Positions 16,051-26,182 of a DNA stretch of 64,000 nt are shown one piece after another. The notes under the pieces are model-generated. The model was not told the DNA's origin. It saw only the letters and a list, made by a program, of their open reading frames with translations, and ran no database searches. The stretch covers positions 62,001 to 126,000 of the forward strand of contig NZ_JAILWB010000006.1 of NCBI RefSeq assembly GCF_025699295.1, read 5' to 3'. This DNA comes from Hydrogenophaga sp. Lineage in GTDB: Bacteria; Pseudomonadota; Gammaproteobacteria; Burkholderiales; Burkholderiaceae_C. The stretch's first letter is position 1. Each line of letters starts with the position of its first letter. The position numbers were made by a program, and so were the translations under genes.

Positions 16051-18732
16051 TCAGACGACGATGTTGACCAGGCGGCCGGGCACGACCACCACCTTCTTCG
16101 GCGCTGCGCCCGCCGCCTGCTTGATGAAGGCCTCGCTGGCCAGCGCCGCCGCTTCGATCGCGGCCTTGTCGGCGCTGGCGGCCACGGTGACGCTGCCGCG
16201 CAGTTTGCCGTTGATCTGCAGCACGAGTTCGAGTTCGTCGCGCTTGAGCGCGCCCTCGTCGGCCTCGGGCCAGGGTGCGTCGAGCAGTTCGCCCGCGTAA
16301 CCCAGTTCGGTCCAGAGCGTGTGCGCAATGTGCGGCGTGGCCGGGTAGATCGCGCGCAGCAGGATGCCGAAACCCTCGGCCAGCGCGGCGTTGTCGGCGG
16401 CGGAGCCATCGGGCTTGAAGTCCTCCAGTGCGTTGAGCATCTTCATCGCCCCCGAGACCACGGTGTTGTACTGCATGCGCTGGTAGTCGTAGTCCACCTG
16501 TTTGAGCACGGTGTGGATCTCCAGGCGCAGCGCTTTTGCGGCCTTGGACAGCGACTGGCCGGACACACCGGCAGCGAGCGCACCCAGGCCACCAAGGGTC
16601 GAGAGCTTCACCCCGAACGCCCACACACGGCGCAGGAAACGGTAGCTGCCCTCCACGGCCGCATCGTTCCACTCCAGCGTGGCCTCGGGCGGCGCGGTGA
16701 ACATGGTGTACAGGCGCGCGGTGTCGGCGCCGTACTTTTCAATGAGGTCCTGCGGGTCGACGCCGTTGTTCTTGGACTTGGACATCGTGCCCACGCCCTC
16801 GTAGTCGATCGGCGTACCCACGGGCAGCAGGCCGTCGCCGCTGGTGGCCGGGTTCTTCAGCTTCGCGCCCACGACCTTGCCGGCTTCGTCGAGCACGTGC
16901 TCGACATCGTGCGGCCAGAAGTAGTCCTTGCCACCCTTGGCGGTGCGCCGGCTGTAGATGTGGTTGAGCACCATGCCCTGCGTGAGCAGGTGGGTGAAGG
17001 GCTCGTCGACCTTGACCAGACCGAGGTCGCGCATGACCTTGGTCCAGAAGCGCGCGTAGAGCAGGTGCAGGATCGCGTGTTCGATGCCGCCGATGTACTG
17101 GTCCATCGGCATCCAGTAGTCCGCGCCTTCGGCGACCATCTTTTCCGAGTTGCTCGGGTCGCAGTAGCGCATGAAGTACCACGACGAGTCCACGAAGGTG
17201 TCCATGGTGTCGGTCTCGCGCCGCGCGGGCTTGCCGCAGACCGGACAGACCACGCCGGCGTGAAAGCCTTCGTGCTTGTGCAGCGGGTTGCCCGAGCCGT
17301 CGGGAATGCAGTCCTGCGGCAGCACCACCGGCAGGTCCTTTTCGGGCACTGGCACCGCGCCGTGTTCTTCGCAATGAATGATGGGGATGGGTGTGCCCCA
17401 GTAGCGCTGGCGGCTCACGCCCCAGTCGCGCAGGCGGAAGGTGGTCTTCTTCTCGCCCAGGCCTTTTTCAGCGAGCAGCGCGGCAACCTTGCCCACCGCG
17501 ACCTTGTAGGCCAGTCCGTCGAGCACGCCGGAATTCACGCACACGCCGTGCTGCTTGTCGCCGTACCAGTCGGCCCAGGCATCCAGGCTGAAGGTCTCGC
17601 CTTCGACCGCCACCACCGGCTGGATATTCAGGCCGTACTTCTTCGCGAACGCGAAATCGCGCTCGTCGTGCGCCGGCACACCCATCACGGCGCCGTCGCC
17701 ATAGCCCATCAACACGTAGTTGCCAACCCAGACGGCCACCGACTCGCCGGTCAGCGGGTGCGTCACGGTCAGGCCCGTGGCCATGCCCTTCTTCTCCTGC
17801 GTGGCCAGCTCGGCCTCGGTCGTGCCGCCGGTCTTGCATTCCTCGATGAAAGCGGCCAATGCCTTGTTGCCCTCGGCCGCGTGGGTAGCCAGCGGGTGCT
17901 CCGGCGCGACGGCGCAGAAGGTCACGCCCATGATGGTGTCGGCGCGCGTGGTGAACACGTACATCTTGCCGTCACCGATCAGCGCACCGTCTTCGCCTTT
18001 GATGGAGTGCGGGAACGCGAAGCGCACGCCTTCGCTCTTGCCGATCCAGTTCTCCTGCATCAGCCGCACCTTGTCGGGCCAACCGTTGAGCGTGGCCCTG
18101 GGGTTGCCGATCTGCACGTGGTCGAGCAGCTCGTCGGCGTAGGCCGTGATGTTGAGGTAATAGCCTGGTATCTCGCGCTTCTCGACCACGGCGCCGGTGC
18201 GCCAGCCCTTGCCGTCGATCACCTGCTCGTTGGCCAGCACGGTCTGGTCCACCGGGTCCCAGTTCACGACCTGCGTCTTGCGGTAGGCGATGCCTTTTTC
18301 CAGCATCTTGAGGAACAGCCACTGGTTCCACTTGTAATAGCTCGGGTCACAGGTGGCCACTTCGCGCGACCAGTCGATGGCCAGGCCCATGGCCTGCATC
18401 TGCTGCTTCATGTAGGCGATGTTCTCGTAGGTCCACTTCGCCGGCGGCACACCGTTCTTGATCGCCGCGTTCTCGGCCGGCAGGCCGAAGGCGTCCCAGC
18501 CCATGGGCATCAGCACGTTGTGGCCGTTCATGCGCAGGTAGCGCGCGAGCATGTCGTTGATGGTGTAGTTGCGCACGTGGCCCATGTGCAGCTTGCCGCT
18601 GGGGTAGGGCAGCATCGAGCAGGCGTAGAACTTCTTCTTGCCCGCGTCTTCGGTCACCCGGTAGGCGTCGGCGGCGTTCCAGTGGGCGTGCGCGGCGCGC
18701 TCGACTTCCTTGTGGGCGTATTTGTCTTGCAT
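16051..18732 (-). CDS. leuS: Leucyl-tRNA synthetase
   Basis: 893 residues. The class I signature appears as [19 protein letters not shown] (HIGH variant HMGH, about 36-54) and the KMSKS loop as [11 protein letters not shown] near residue 650. The editing CP1 domain lies between (about 230-430). A Cys-rich zinc module, [18 protein letters not shown], is at about 495-512. It charges tRNA-Leu. The upstream 113 nt (18733-18845) hold a G/C-rich stretch with no leader ORF, T-box or clear terminator visible to me. Confidence 0.96.
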   Translation of the reverse strand: MQDKYAHKEVERAAHAHWNAADAYRVTEDAGKKKFYACSMLPYPSGKLHMGHVRNYTINDMLARYLRMNGHNVLMPMGWDAFGLPAENAAIKNGVPPAKWTYENIAYMKQQMQAMGLAIDWSREVATCDPSYYKWNQWLFLKMLEKGIAYRKTQVVNWDPVDQTVLANEQVIDGKGWRTGAVVEKREIPGYYLNITAYADELLDHVQIGNPRATLNGWPDKVRLMQENWIGKSEGVRFAFPHSIKGEDGALIGDGKMYVFTTRADTIMGVTFCAVAPEHPLATHAAEGNKALAAFIEECKTGGTTEAELATQEKKGMATGLTVTHPLTGESVAVWVGNYVLMGYGDGAVMGVPAHDERDFAFAKKYGLNIQPVVAVEGETFSLDAWADWYGDKQHGVCVNSGVLDGLAYKVAVGKVAALLAEKGLGEKKTTFRLRDWGVSRQRYWGTPIPIIHCEEHGAVPVPEKDLPVVLPQDCIPDGSGNPLHKHEGFHAGVVCPVCGKPARRETDTMDTFVDSSWYFMRYCDPSNSEKMVAEGADYWMPMDQYIGGIEHAILHLLYARFWTKVMRDLGLVKVDEPFTHLLTQGMVLNHIYSRRTAKGGKDYFWPHDVEHVLDEAGKVVGAKLKNPATSGDGLLPVGTPIDYEGVGTMSKSKNNGVDPQDLIEKYGADTARLYTMFTAPPEATLEWNDAAVEGSYRFLRRVWAFGVKLSTLGGLGALAAGVSGQSLSKAAKALRLEIHTVLKQVDYDYQRMQYNTVVSGAMKMLNALEDFKPDGSAADNAALAEGFGILLRAIYPATPHIAHTLWTELGYAGELLDAPWPEADEGALKRDELELVLQINGKLRGSVTVAASADKAAIEAAALASEAFIKQAAGAAPKKVVVVPGRLVNIVV

Positions 18733-18845
18733 GAACCAGGGTCCGGGCCTTGCCGGGGACGGGGTGGAAAGAGGGCTGCGCGCTCTGGCGCGGGGAGATG
18801 CGGGATTTTAGGCCTTGGCCCGATCCACAGGCCCGCGCCCCACAT

Positions 18846-19280
18846 TCAGCGAACCGCCGCTGGCGCGGTCTCGGCCACGAAACCGATGCGCGAGAGCCCG
18901 ATGGCCTGCACCAGGCCGATGAGCTGCACCACGCGGCCATAGGGCACGGAGGTGTCGGCGCGCAGCTGCACTTCGGTGGCCGGGTTGTTCCTTGCGGCAC
19001 GTTCCAGGTGCTGGCGCAGCACGTCCAGGTCCACGGGCTGGCCGTCCCAGTGCACCTGGCCCTGCGCATTCACCTCGATCGACACGACGGCCTCGGGCGA
19101 CGCCGGAGCCACCGCTTCCGCCCCGGCCTGCGGCAGCTCCAGCGCCAGCCGGCTGGCCATGAAGGGCGCGGCGATGATGAAGATCACCAGCAGCACCAGC
19201 ATCACGTCCACCAGCGGCGTGACGTTGATCTCGCTCATGGGCCTGTCGACCGCGGAGCGCTCGAGACGGCCGAAACTCAT
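18846..19280 (-). CDS. exbD: ExbD/TolR biopolymer transport protein
   Basis: 144 residues from the ATG at 19278-19280, which overlaps the exbB stop (ATGA). Single N-terminal membrane anchor VDVMLVLLVIFIIAAPFM (about 24-41) with the proton-path Asp25 in the family pattern EINVTPLVDVMLVLL, and a C-terminal periplasmic domain. It couples the inner-membrane proton gradient to an outer-membrane partner (TonB or the Tol system). No tonB or tolA gene is adjacent, so the ExbD/TolR distinction is open. Confidence 0.88.
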   Translation of the reverse strand: MSFGRLERSAVDRPMSEINVTPLVDVMLVLLVIFIIAAPFMASRLALELPQAGAEAVAPASPEAVVSIEVNAQGQVHWDGQPVDLDVLRQHLERAARNNPATEVQLRADTSVPYGRVVQLIGLVQAIGLSRIGFVAETAPAAVR

Positions 19281-19945
19281 ACCTTGTGCGCGAGCAGCTC
19301 GCGCAGGTCGCGCGCGAAGCCTTCGAGATCGGCCTCGATGCGCGAGATCTGCCGGCCCAGCACGTTGTAGGCCAGCACGGCGGGGATCGCCACCGCCAGG
19401 CCGGCGGCGGTCATCACCAGCGCCTCGCCCACGGGGCCGGAAACCTGCTCGATGCGGAACGCACCGTCCAGGCCGATGCCGGTGAGCGCGTGGTAGATGC
19501 CCCAGACGGTGCCGAGAAGACCGACGAAGGGCGCGGTGGACCCGACCGTGGCCAGCAGCACCTGGCCATACTGAAGGCGGTGCAGCACACGGTGCAGGGC
19601 GTCGCGCAGCACCCGCGTGAGCTGCTGCGCGCGGTCGCCGGCGGCGGCCAGGGTGTGCGGCGCGGCGCCATCCAGGCTGCGCGCGGCCTGCAGCAGCGGC
19701 AATACGAGCCGATGCGGATCGAAGCCGTGCAGGCGGCGCTGGGCGTCGTCCAGATCGGCGGCCTGCCAGAACGCGGCGGTGCTCAGGTGCAGGTCGGTGC
19801 GGGCACGGCGCAGCAGCCAGGCCTTCCAGACGATCACGACCCAGCTCGCGACCGACATGGCCAGCAGCAGCAGGGCGACAGCGCGGCCCAGCGCATCGGC
19901 CTGGGCGAAGGTCTGCAGGATGCCCGTCGTGGCGCTGGCGTCCAT
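19277..19945 (-). CDS. exbB: ExbB/TolQ/MotA-family proton channel protein
   Basis: 222 residues with three hydrophobic segments: about 19-43 (AVALLLLAMSVASWVVIVW), about 132-155 (LLATVGSTAPFVGLLGTVWG, the family signature) and about 172-195 (ALVMTAAGLAVAIPAVLAY). It forms the stator channel with the downstream ExbD. It begins 24 nt after dapB ends and is part of the bamE-dapB-exbB-exbD run. Confidence 0.9.
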   Translation of the reverse strand: MDASATTGILQTFAQADALGRAVALLLLAMSVASWVVIVWKAWLLRRARTDLHLSTAAFWQAADLDDAQRRLHGFDPHRLVLPLLQAARSLDGAAPHTLAAAGDRAQQLTRVLRDALHRVLHRLQYGQVLLATVGSTAPFVGLLGTVWGIYHALTGIGLDGAFRIEQVSGPVGEALVMTAAGLAVAIPAVLAYNVLGRQISRIEADLEGFARDLRELLAHKV

Positions 19946-19969
19946 GGCGCTCGAGCCGGGGCCGCGTGC

Positions 19970-20791
19970 TCAGCGCAAGCCGAGCACGTCGAACATGTCG
20001 TACAGACCAGCGGGTTTGCCGGCGAGGAAACGCACCGCGCGCAGGCTGCCCTGCGCGTAGGTGGCGCGGCTGCTGGACTTGTGGGTGATTTCGATGCGTT
20101 CGCCGGTTCCGGCGAACAGCACCGTGTGGTCGCCCACGATGTCGCCGCCGCGGATGGTGGCGAAACCGATGGAGGACGGGTCGCGCTCGCCGGTCACGCC
20201 TTCGCGCGCGTAGACCGCACAGTCCTTCAGGTCGCGGCCCAGCGCGCCGGCGATCACCTCGCCCATCTTGAGCGCGGTGCCGCTGGGCGCATCCACCTTG
20301 TGGCGGTGATGGGCTTCGATGATCTCGATGTCGTAGCCAGTGGCCATGGCTGTGGCGGCCATCTCGAGCAGCTTGAGTGTGACGTTGACGCCCACGCTCA
20401 TGTTGGGCGCCATGACGATGGGAATCTGCCGCGCGATCTGCGCGATCTCGGCCTTCTGGGCATCCGAGAAACCGGTGGTGCCGATGACCACGGCCACACC
20501 AAGCTTTTCGCAAGCGCGCAGATGCGCCATCGTGCCCTCGGGCCGGGTGAAGTCGATCAGGAACTGGCTGCCCGCCAGGCCGGTGGCCAGGTCGGTGGTG
20601 ATGGACACGCCGCTGGTCTGGCCGGCGAAACCGGCCGCATCCTGCCCGATGGATGGGCTCCCCGCCACATCGAGTGCGCCCGAGAGCGTGCAGTCGCCGC
20701 TGGCGAGCACGGCCTCCACCAGCATCTGACCCATGCGACCGCTGGCACCGGCCACGCACACGCGCAGCGCCGCATCTGCTGCGGTGCTCAA
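19970..20791 (-). CDS. dapB: 4-hydroxy-tetrahydrodipicolinate reductase
   Basis: 273 residues. The Rossmann loop [14 protein letters not shown] is near the N terminus (about 10-23), then DFTRPEG, VIGTTGF, the substrate motif [16 protein letters not shown] (about 158-173) and [13 protein letters not shown]. It makes tetrahydrodipicolinate for lysine and peptidoglycan. The start is a TTG at 20789-20791 that overlaps the bamE stop (TTGA); a GGAG site lies 8 nt upstream, and the first ATG is inside the Rossmann fold. A GTG ten codons downstream is the only alternative. Confidence 0.92.
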   Translation of the reverse strand: MSTAADAALRVCVAGASGRMGQMLVEAVLASGDCTLSGALDVAGSPSIGQDAAGFAGQTSGVSITTDLATGLAGSQFLIDFTRPEGTMAHLRACEKLGVAVVIGTTGFSDAQKAEIAQIARQIPIVMAPNMSVGVNVTLKLLEMAATAMATGYDIEIIEAHHRHKVDAPSGTALKMGEVIAGALGRDLKDCAVYAREGVTGERDPSSIGFATIRGGDIVGDHTVLFAGTGERIEITHKSSSRATYAQGSLRAVRFLAGKPAGLYDMFDVLGLR

Positions 20792-21345
20792 CGCGTTCTC
20801 TCCAGCGGCGGGTAGTTCGTGCCGGGCACGGGCGAGGGCGGCGTCGGCGCCGTGGGCGCGCCGGCATTCTTTTCCTGGAACGCCTTGAGCTGGGCCTCTG
20901 TGGCCTCCAGCGGCGGCACCTTGCCGAACGTGCGGCGCGTGTCCAGCGACGCCACGAATTCGGCCTCGCTGGGCAGCTCGTCGGCTTCGAACCGCTCCAG
21001 CACGTCGCCCTTGAAGAACAGCGCCACCTTGCGCTGCTGAGGTGCCAGGCCCTGGCGCCTGAAGGTGAAGACGTAGTCCCAGCGGTCGGCGTGGAACACG
21101 CTGCTCAGCAGGGGCGAACCGAGCACGTCGCGCACCTCCGCGCGCACCATGCCGGCCTTGAGCGCCTGAAACTGCTCGCGGGTGACCACGTTGCCCTGCA
21201 CGATGTCGATCTTGTACGGCGTGACCATGTTCGCCACGCTGGAGCAGGCCGGCAGGGCCATCGCGACCACCAGCGCGCACAGGACACGCACCGTGCTCAG
21301 GCTGGGCGGCTGGGAATGGACGCGGCGGGGGGTGAGGTGGTGCAT
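20788..21345 (-). CDS. bamE: Outer membrane protein assembly factor BamE (SmpA)
   Basis: 185 residues, a lipoprotein: hydrophobic segment [16 protein letters not shown] with lipobox LPAC (Cys34). The SmpA/OmlA domain follows: [20 protein letters not shown] (about 43-62), [21 protein letters not shown] and [11 protein letters not shown]. It is a BAM-complex accessory lipoprotein. The proline-rich tail (about 160-185) is longer than in enterobacteria. It is divergent from fur, an arrangement typical of beta- and gammaproteobacteria, and translationally coupled to dapB. Confidence 0.93.
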   Translation of the reverse strand: MHHLTPRRVHSQPPSLSTVRVLCALVVAMALPACSSVANMVTPYKIDIVQGNVVTREQFQALKAGMVRAEVRDVLGSPLLSSVFHADRWDYVFTFRRQGLAPQQRKVALFFKGDVLERFEADELPSEAEFVASLDTRRTFGKVPPLEATEAQLKAFQEKNAGAPTAPTPPSPVPGTNYPPLERTR

Positions 21346-21416
21346 GTGACGGACCAGGAATGCGAAACGCCGCGCGAGACACAGGGAGAAACGCCCACCG
21401 CGGCGACCGCTGACGA

Positions 21417-21431
21417 TATGATCCGATCATT
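21417..21431. promoter_or_regulatory. Candidate Fur box in the bamE/fur divergent promoter
   Basis: TATGATC-C-GATCATT: a 7-1-7 inverted repeat whose inner 13 bp (ATGATCCGATCAT) is a perfect palindrome. It fits the TGATnATnATnATCA layout of Fur sites and lies midway between the two divergent starts (69 nt from fur, 72 nt from bamE). Autoregulation by Fur is a known feature of the family; binding here is inference. Confidence 0.4.
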
Positions 21432-21499
21432 GTAGCCCCGGGGGTTCGCGGCCCAGCGTGTCCCGGCCCGCGCAGCTCCAACCTCTCGCACCTGCCGCC

Positions 21500-21961
21500 A
21501 TGACCAACATCGAAGAACTCAAGAGCACCGGACTCAAGGCCACCTTGCCCCGGCTGAAGATTCTGGAGGTGTTCCAGAGCGCCAAGCAGCGCCACATGAC
21601 GGCCGAGGACGTGTTCCGCGTGCTGCTTGAGGAGCGCTCCGACATCGGCCTGGCCACGGTCTACCGGGTGCTGATGCAATTCGAGCAGGCCGGCCTGCTC
21701 ACGCGCAGCAACTTCGAGTCAGGCAAGTCGGTGTTCGAGCTCAACGAAGGCCAGCACCATGACCACCTGGTGTGCCTGGACTGCGGCCGGGTCGAAGAGT
21801 TTTTTGATGCCGAGATCGAGAAACGTCAGCAGATGGTGGCCAAGAGCCGCGGCTTCGTGCTGCAGGAACACGCGCTCTCGCTCTACGCAAACTGCAGCAA
21901 GACCGACTGCCCGCACAGGGGCCAGGGTCACGGCCACGGCCACACACACCGCGTGTCATAA
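21500..21961 (+). CDS. fur: Ferric uptake regulator Fur
   Basis: 153 residues from the ATG at 21500 (the in-frame non-ATG frame upstream adds an unlikely proline-rich lead). Winged helix [19 protein letters not shown] (8-26) and [15 protein letters not shown]; metal sites [16 protein letters not shown] (about 87-102) and CSKTDCPH near 135. The tail [10 protein letters not shown] is His-rich, as in several Burkholderiales Fur proteins. It represses iron-uptake genes when Fe(II) is bound. It is followed by a family B repeat and is convergent with hprK. Confidence 0.95.
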   Translation: MTNIEELKSTGLKATLPRLKILEVFQSAKQRHMTAEDVFRVLLEERSDIGLATVYRVLMQFEQAGLLTRSNFESGKSVFELNEGQHHDHLVCLDCGRVEEFFDAEIEKRQQMVAKSRGFVLQEHALSLYANCSKTDCPHRGQGHGHGHTHRVS

Positions 21962-22009
21962 GCACGCACTGCGATCGCATCCGGAAACATCGCGGAAGCG
22001 GATCCGTCA

Positions 22010-22064
22010 GGCCGCGTGTGTTGTCCCCTGACGGGGGTTGACGCCGAAGGCAACGCGGGGGTGC
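22010..22064. repeat. Intergenic GC-rich dyad repeat, family B, degenerate copy
   Basis: GTCCCCTGACGGGGGTTGAC followed by GCCGAAGGC and GCGGGGGTG. It has the same succession of C-run/G-run hairpin and GCGGGGG tail as the copies at 9857-9930 and 28638-28712, but the CCGGCTTTGCCGG arm is missing. It occupies the fur/hprK convergent gap and could terminate either gene. Confidence 0.4.
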
Positions 22065-22070
22065 GCTTCT

Positions 22071-23021
22071 TTACTCACCGCGTGCCATGGCCGCGCGGTG
22101 GCGCGAGACGAATTCCTGATAGGTGTCGATGCCGCGCAGCTGGAGAATGGTGTTGCGCACGGCGGCCTCCACCAGCACGGCGATGTTGCGCCCCGCCACC
22201 ACCTGGATCACCGCCTTGCGCACCGGAACGCCGAGCACGTCCTGGTACAGCGGCTCATGCGGCATGCGCTCGTAGTCGCGCTCCATGGTCTCGCGGCGCA
22301 CCAGATGCACGATGAGCGAGAGCCGCATCTTGCGGCGCACCGCGGTTTCGCCAAAGATGGCCTTGATGTCGAGCAGGCCGATGCCACGCACTTCCAGCAG
22401 GTTCTGCAGCAGCTCGGGGCAACGGCCCTCGATGCTGGTCTGGTTGATGCGGTAGAGGTCGACCGCGTCGTCGGCCACCAGGCCGTGCCCGCGTGAAATC
22501 AGCTCCAGCCCCAGTTCGCTCTTGCCCAGGCCGGACTCGCCGGTGATGAGCACGCCCATGCCCAGGATGTCCATGAACACGCCATGCATGGAGGCACGGT
22601 CCGCGAAATGGCGCGAGAGATAGGCGCGCAGCACGTCGATGACGAAAGCCGCCGACTCCTGCGTGGCGAACATCGGAATCTGCGCGCGCTCGCACATGGC
22701 CGTGAGCGCATCGGGTGCGGTCTGGCCGTCGGCCACCACCAGCACCGGTGGCTCCAGCGTGACGATGCGAGCCACGCGGCGGCGGTTGTCGTCTTCGTTC
22801 GGGCTGGTGAGGTAGGCGACTTCGCGCTCGCCGAACACCTGCACGCGGTAAGGGTGGATGTAGTTCAGGTAACCGACGAGGTCGGCACCCGAGCGTGCGG
22901 CCCGTATCGCGACTTCGTCAAAACGGCGCTCGGAAGCCCCGAGGCCCGCGATCCATTGCCATTTCAGGGCGTCCCGATGGTCCTCGAACAGGACATCGGC
23001 ACTGACCACGGTGGGTTTCAA
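22071..23021 (-). CDS. hprK: HPr kinase/phosphorylase
   Basis: 316 residues if it starts at the TTG at 23019-23021 (product [14 protein letters not shown], the usual family N terminus); a TTG at 23051 would add ten residues. Walker [15 protein letters not shown] lies near residue 155 and the family signature [16 protein letters not shown] near 205; catalytic [13 protein letters not shown] between. It phosphorylates and dephosphorylates the Ser site of HPr-like proteins. In proteobacteria it is part of the regulatory PTS with PtsN, encoded just upstream (91 nt). No ptsH or rapZ is in the neighbourhood shown. Confidence 0.9.
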   Translation of the reverse strand: MKPTVVSADVLFEDHRDALKWQWIAGLGASERRFDEVAIRAARSGADLVGYLNYIHPYRVQVFGEREVAYLTSPNEDDNRRRVARIVTLEPPVLVVADGQTAPDALTAMCERAQIPMFATQESAAFVIDVLRAYLSRHFADRASMHGVFMDILGMGVLITGESGLGKSELGLELISRGHGLVADDAVDLYRINQTSIEGRCPELLQNLLEVRGIGLLDIKAIFGETAVRRKMRLSLIVHLVRRETMERDYERMPHEPLYQDVLGVPVRKAVIQVVAGRNIAVLVEAAVRNTILQLRGIDTYQEFVSRHRAAMARGE

Positions 23022-23112
23022 AGCGGGCGACCGGCCGCCGGGCCGCTCCAAGGCTGGTCAGCCCCTCCGACGGACAGCGACCCATGAAACGGTAGAGCCT
23101 GGGGGTTCAACG

Positions 23113-23583
23113 CTATGCCGCCGCGTGGGCCGATTGCCAGGAGGTGATGAGCAGGTGCAGGGCGGCGGCGTCACCGGACGCCTTCATCTGCTCGCGCAAG
23201 GCACTGTCGCTGAGCAGTTCGGCGATTTCCGACAGGATTTCCAGATGCTTCTGCGTGGCCGCCTCGGGCACCAGCAGGAAGATCATGAGTTGCACGGGCT
23301 GTTCGTCGGGCGCATCGAAACCGATCGGGCTGGCGAGCTGGAACACGGCGGCCAGCGGCTGCTTGAGGCCCTTGATGCGGCCGTGAGGGATGGCCACGCC
23401 ATGGCCAAGGCCGGTGGAGCCCAGGCGTTCGCGGGCGAACAGGCTGTCGGTGATGAGTGCACGGTTGAGTCCGTGCAAGGTCTCGAAGAGCAGGCCCGCT
23501 TCTTCGAACGCGCGTTTCTTGCTGGAGGCGTCGACACTGACGAGCACCTGCGCGGCGGGCAATATGGCGGAGAGTCGGTTCAT
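23113..23583 (-). CDS. ptsN: PTS IIA-like nitrogen regulatory protein PtsN (EIIA-Ntr)
   Basis: 156 residues from ATG 23581-23583. The phosphorylated histidine lies in GLGHGVAIPHGRI (about 60-72; His in IPHGR). LMIFLLVPEAATQKHLEILSEIA follows, as in PtsN. It takes phosphate from NPr and regulates potassium transport, sigma-54 functions and carbon/nitrogen balance. The gene lies downstream of hpf in the usual order, but an intrinsic terminator separates the two, so it probably has its own promoter in 23584-23644. Confidence 0.92.
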   Translation of the reverse strand: MNRLSAILPAAQVLVSVDASSKKRAFEEAGLLFETLHGLNRALITDSLFARERLGSTGLGHGVAIPHGRIKGLKQPLAAVFQLASPIGFDAPDEQPVQLMIFLLVPEAATQKHLEILSEIAELLSDSALREQMKASGDAAALHLLITSWQSAHAAA

Positions 23584-23644
23584 GGGGGCCCTTTCGGACC
23601 GCAAATTATGCCGAGTTGGCATCCCTTGGCTAGACTGCGGGCAC

Positions 23645-23674
23645 AAAAAAGCCGCTTGACATATCGAGCGGCTT
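23645..23674 (-). terminator. Intrinsic terminator after hpf
   Basis: On the minus strand an 8-bp perfect stem AAGCCGCT/AGCGGCTT (23649-23656 with 23667-23674), a 10-nt loop and a run of six T (complement of AAAAAA at 23645-23650). It sits about 50 nt after the hpf stop and ahead of ptsN. Confidence 0.8.
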
Positions 23675-23726
23675 GTTGCAATGCAACATTTATCACGCTC
23701 CCTTTGGACAAGGGTAGCGGCATTCG

Positions 23727-24056
23727 TCACATCAGGCGTTTGACCGTGCCGTGATGATGGTCTTGCGTCTTGTCCTTGTAGCGCAGCACCTGACGGTCCA
23801 GCTTGTCGGCGAGTTCGTCCACGGCGGCATACAGGTCGGCATGCACGCTTTCGGCGAACAGGTCGCGACCTTTGACGTGGACATTACATTCGGCCTTCTG
23901 TCGCAGGTCCTTTTCCTTGAGGTTGTCCACCGTCAACAGCACCTTGATGTCGACCACCTGGTCGAAATGCCGGGAAATGCGCTCCAGCTTGGTGGTGACG
24001 TAGCCACGCAAGGCGGGCGTGACCTCGAGGTGATGACCGCTGATCGTCAAGTTCAT
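23727..24056 (-). CDS. hpf: Short-form ribosome hibernation promoting factor
   Basis: 109 residues, the short HPF/YfiA class. [20 protein letters not shown] at the N terminus, then the strand-helix with [19 protein letters not shown] and the C-terminal [23 protein letters not shown] are diagnostic. It binds the 30S subunit and promotes 100S dimers in stationary phase. The start has a strong AGGAGG site 7 nt upstream. In most proteobacteria it follows rpoN; here rpoN is absent and the upstream neighbour is a divergent sensor kinase. Confidence 0.93.
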   Translation of the reverse strand: MNLTISGHHLEVTPALRGYVTTKLERISRHFDQVVDIKVLLTVDNLKEKDLRQKAECNVHVKGRDLFAESVHADLYAAVDELADKLDRQVLRYKDKTQDHHHGTVKRLM

Positions 24057-24273
24057 ACATGAACCTCCTGTTTGCTCCGGGTTGACACAAGCCGCCTGGG
24101 GCAAGACCTCCCGACGGCCACGGGGATGTCTTGAGCCCACTATGCCCACGAACGTCCACTGGCGCAAGCCTGCGCAGCGCAACAAGACGTGAAAAGCAAA
24201 CCTTGTCATTCAACCGCCCGGACGGACGGGCGCGGCACTGGGCAGTTTGTCACAGCGTGGTTAAGCTACGGCG

Positions 24274-26064
24274 ATGCATCCGGACCCTTCGCTGTCTTCG
24301 CGCCTGCTTCACGAACAGGTCCGGCTGCTGGCCCGCAACGTGCCGGCGCTGATCGTCGGCACACTCCTGCTGGCGGCGGGTACCGCTGGTCTGCTGCTCC
24401 TGAACGACCACCCGGCGCATCTGGTCGGGGCCTGGCTGGCGGCCATGACGCTCCTGTGCGCCGGTCGCTGGCAACTCGCGCGCCACTATGTGCGCGCTGC
24501 GCCCGGCGTGCAGCAGACGCCCCCGTGGGCAAGGCGGTTCGTGGCGGCGTCGGGGCTGGCGGGCGTGGTCTGGGGCTCGCTGGCCTGGTGGTTCTTCACA
24601 CCCGATGCGCCGTTTTCGCTGGCGGTCGTGGCCATCGTGCTGATGGGCATCCTGTCGAGTGCCACCCAGTCGCTCGGGCCGTACTTCCCGGCCCATCTGG
24701 CGTTCGGCCTGCCCTGCGTGCTGCCGTTTGCGCTGCGGTGCTTCCTGGCGGGCGGATCGCCTCTGGTGACGCTCGGTGTGCTCAGCCTGCTCTTCCTGCT
24801 CATGGCCGAGTTGTTTGCGCGCCGCATTGCGGGGGCGATCGCAGACGCACTGCGGCTGCGCTTCGAGAACGAGGCGCTGATCGAACAGGTCATGGCCGAA
24901 AAGGAAAGGGCGGAGGCGGCCAACCGGGCCAAGACAGGCTTTCTGGCCGCCGCCAGCCACGACCTGCGCCAGCCGATCCACGCAATAGGGCTATTTGTGC
25001 CGGCCCTCAAACGCATGGCTCAGGAGAACCGCGTGTCCACCGGCGCGCTGACCGTGGTCGCCGACCGGATGCAGTCGGCGCTGGACGCCATGGGGGAACT
25101 GCTGAGCCGTCTGCTGGACCTGTCCAGGCTGGACGCGGGCGCGGTGCAGGTGCACGCGCAGGACATGCCACTCGCGCCCCTGCTGGCTTCACTGTCAGAC
25201 GAAGTGGCCGAGCCGTGCGAAGCCAAAGGCCTGAGACTGCGGGTGCGCGACAGCGGGCTGTGGGTGCGCAGCGATCCGGCGGTGCTGCGCACCATCCTGA
25301 GCAACCTCATGGGCAACGCCGCACGCTACACGAACCGCGGTGGCCTGCTGGTAGCGGCGCGCGCTCGTGGTGACTGCGTGGAGATTCAGGTGTGGGACAC
25401 CGGCATCGGCATCGCGCCCGACGAATCCGCGCGCATCACGGAGGAGTTCTTCCAGGGCAGGAACAGCCGGGCAGACGCCCGCCAGTCACGCGGCTTCGGC
25501 TTGGGCATGTCGATCGTGAACCGATCGGCCGAACTGCTGGGCGCCGAGTTGCGCTGGCGCTCCGAACTCGGGCGGGGATCGATGTTCGCCGTGCGCCTGG
25601 CGCGCGCAGCGCCGCCCGACAAGCGCCCGACGCAGCAGGGCGAAGCCACCGCCACCGACGCTTCCCAGCCGGCCCTCATGCCGCCGCCGGCGCAGCCCCG
25701 TGCGCTCACGGTGCTGGTCGTCGATGAGGACGAGGACATCCTGACGGCCATGTCCTTCCTGCTGCGCAGCTGGGGGCACATCCCGCTGCTCGCGGCCGAC
25801 CTCGCGCAAGCCGTGCAACTGGCCGCCTCACACAAGAACACCCTGGACGCTGCGCTGGTGGACTTCCACCTCGCCCGCAACGAGAGCGGCCTCGCGGTGG
25901 CCGAGCAATTGCGCGCCTGCGTACGGCCCGACCTGCCGTTGGCCATCGTCACCGGAGACACCACGGCCGATGTGATGGCTGCGGTGCGGGCGGCGGGGGC
26001 GACGATGATGCACAAGCCACTGGAGCCATCGGTCCTGCAGCTGTTCATCACGGGCCAGCGCTGA
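24274..26064 (+). CDS. Hybrid sensor histidine kinase/response regulator
   Basis: 596 residues. Five or six hydrophobic segments (about 23-180) form an integral membrane sensor region of unknown ligand; a short coiled coil (195-220) leads to the H box AASHDLRQPIHAIGL (His229). The HATPase domain has NLMGNAARYTNRG (N box, 344-356), WDTGIGIAPDES (374-385) and GFGLGMSIV (407-415). A proline/alanine linker joins a C-terminal receiver (about 478-590) with acidic pocket VVDEDED and phospho-Asp530 in ALVDFHLARN. The SHDLRQP-type hybrids often act without a separate output domain. No cognate regulator gene follows; the next gene is a patatin. Confidence 0.88.
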   Translation: MHPDPSLSSRLLHEQVRLLARNVPALIVGTLLLAAGTAGLLLLNDHPAHLVGAWLAAMTLLCAGRWQLARHYVRAAPGVQQTPPWARRFVAASGLAGVVWGSLAWWFFTPDAPFSLAVVAIVLMGILSSATQSLGPYFPAHLAFGLPCVLPFALRCFLAGGSPLVTLGVLSLLFLLMAELFARRIAGAIADALRLRFENEALIEQVMAEKERAEAANRAKTGFLAAASHDLRQPIHAIGLFVPALKRMAQENRVSTGALTVVADRMQSALDAMGELLSRLLDLSRLDAGAVQVHAQDMPLAPLLASLSDEVAEPCEAKGLRLRVRDSGLWVRSDPAVLRTILSNLMGNAARYTNRGGLLVAARARGDCVEIQVWDTGIGIAPDESARITEEFFQGRNSRADARQSRGFGLGMSIVNRSAELLGAELRWRSELGRGSMFAVRLARAAPPDKRPTQQGEATATDASQPALMPPPAQPRALTVLVVDEDEDILTAMSFLLRSWGHIPLLAADLAQAVQLAASHKNTLDAALVDFHLARNESGLAVAEQLRACVRPDLPLAIVTGDTTADVMAAVRAAGATMMHKPLEPSVLQLFITGQR

Positions 26065-26182
26065 CCGCCGCGCCGATGTGTCGCAGGCCGATCGGCCAAA
26101 ACGCCCGCCTGTTCCGGTGGACAACCCACGGGCCCGCCCTGCCGGCACACTGTGAAGCCATCGTTGCGAATCCGGAAGACCC

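Noticed and set aside
18733-18845. T-box or leader attenuator before leuS
   Set aside because: No leader ORF with Leu codons, no T-box motif and no alternative hairpins could be recognised in these 113 nt.
15463-18942. An 1159-codon plus-strand open frame opposite lptE and leuS
   Set aside because: Antisense shadow of leuS; the translation is low-complexity and has no domain.
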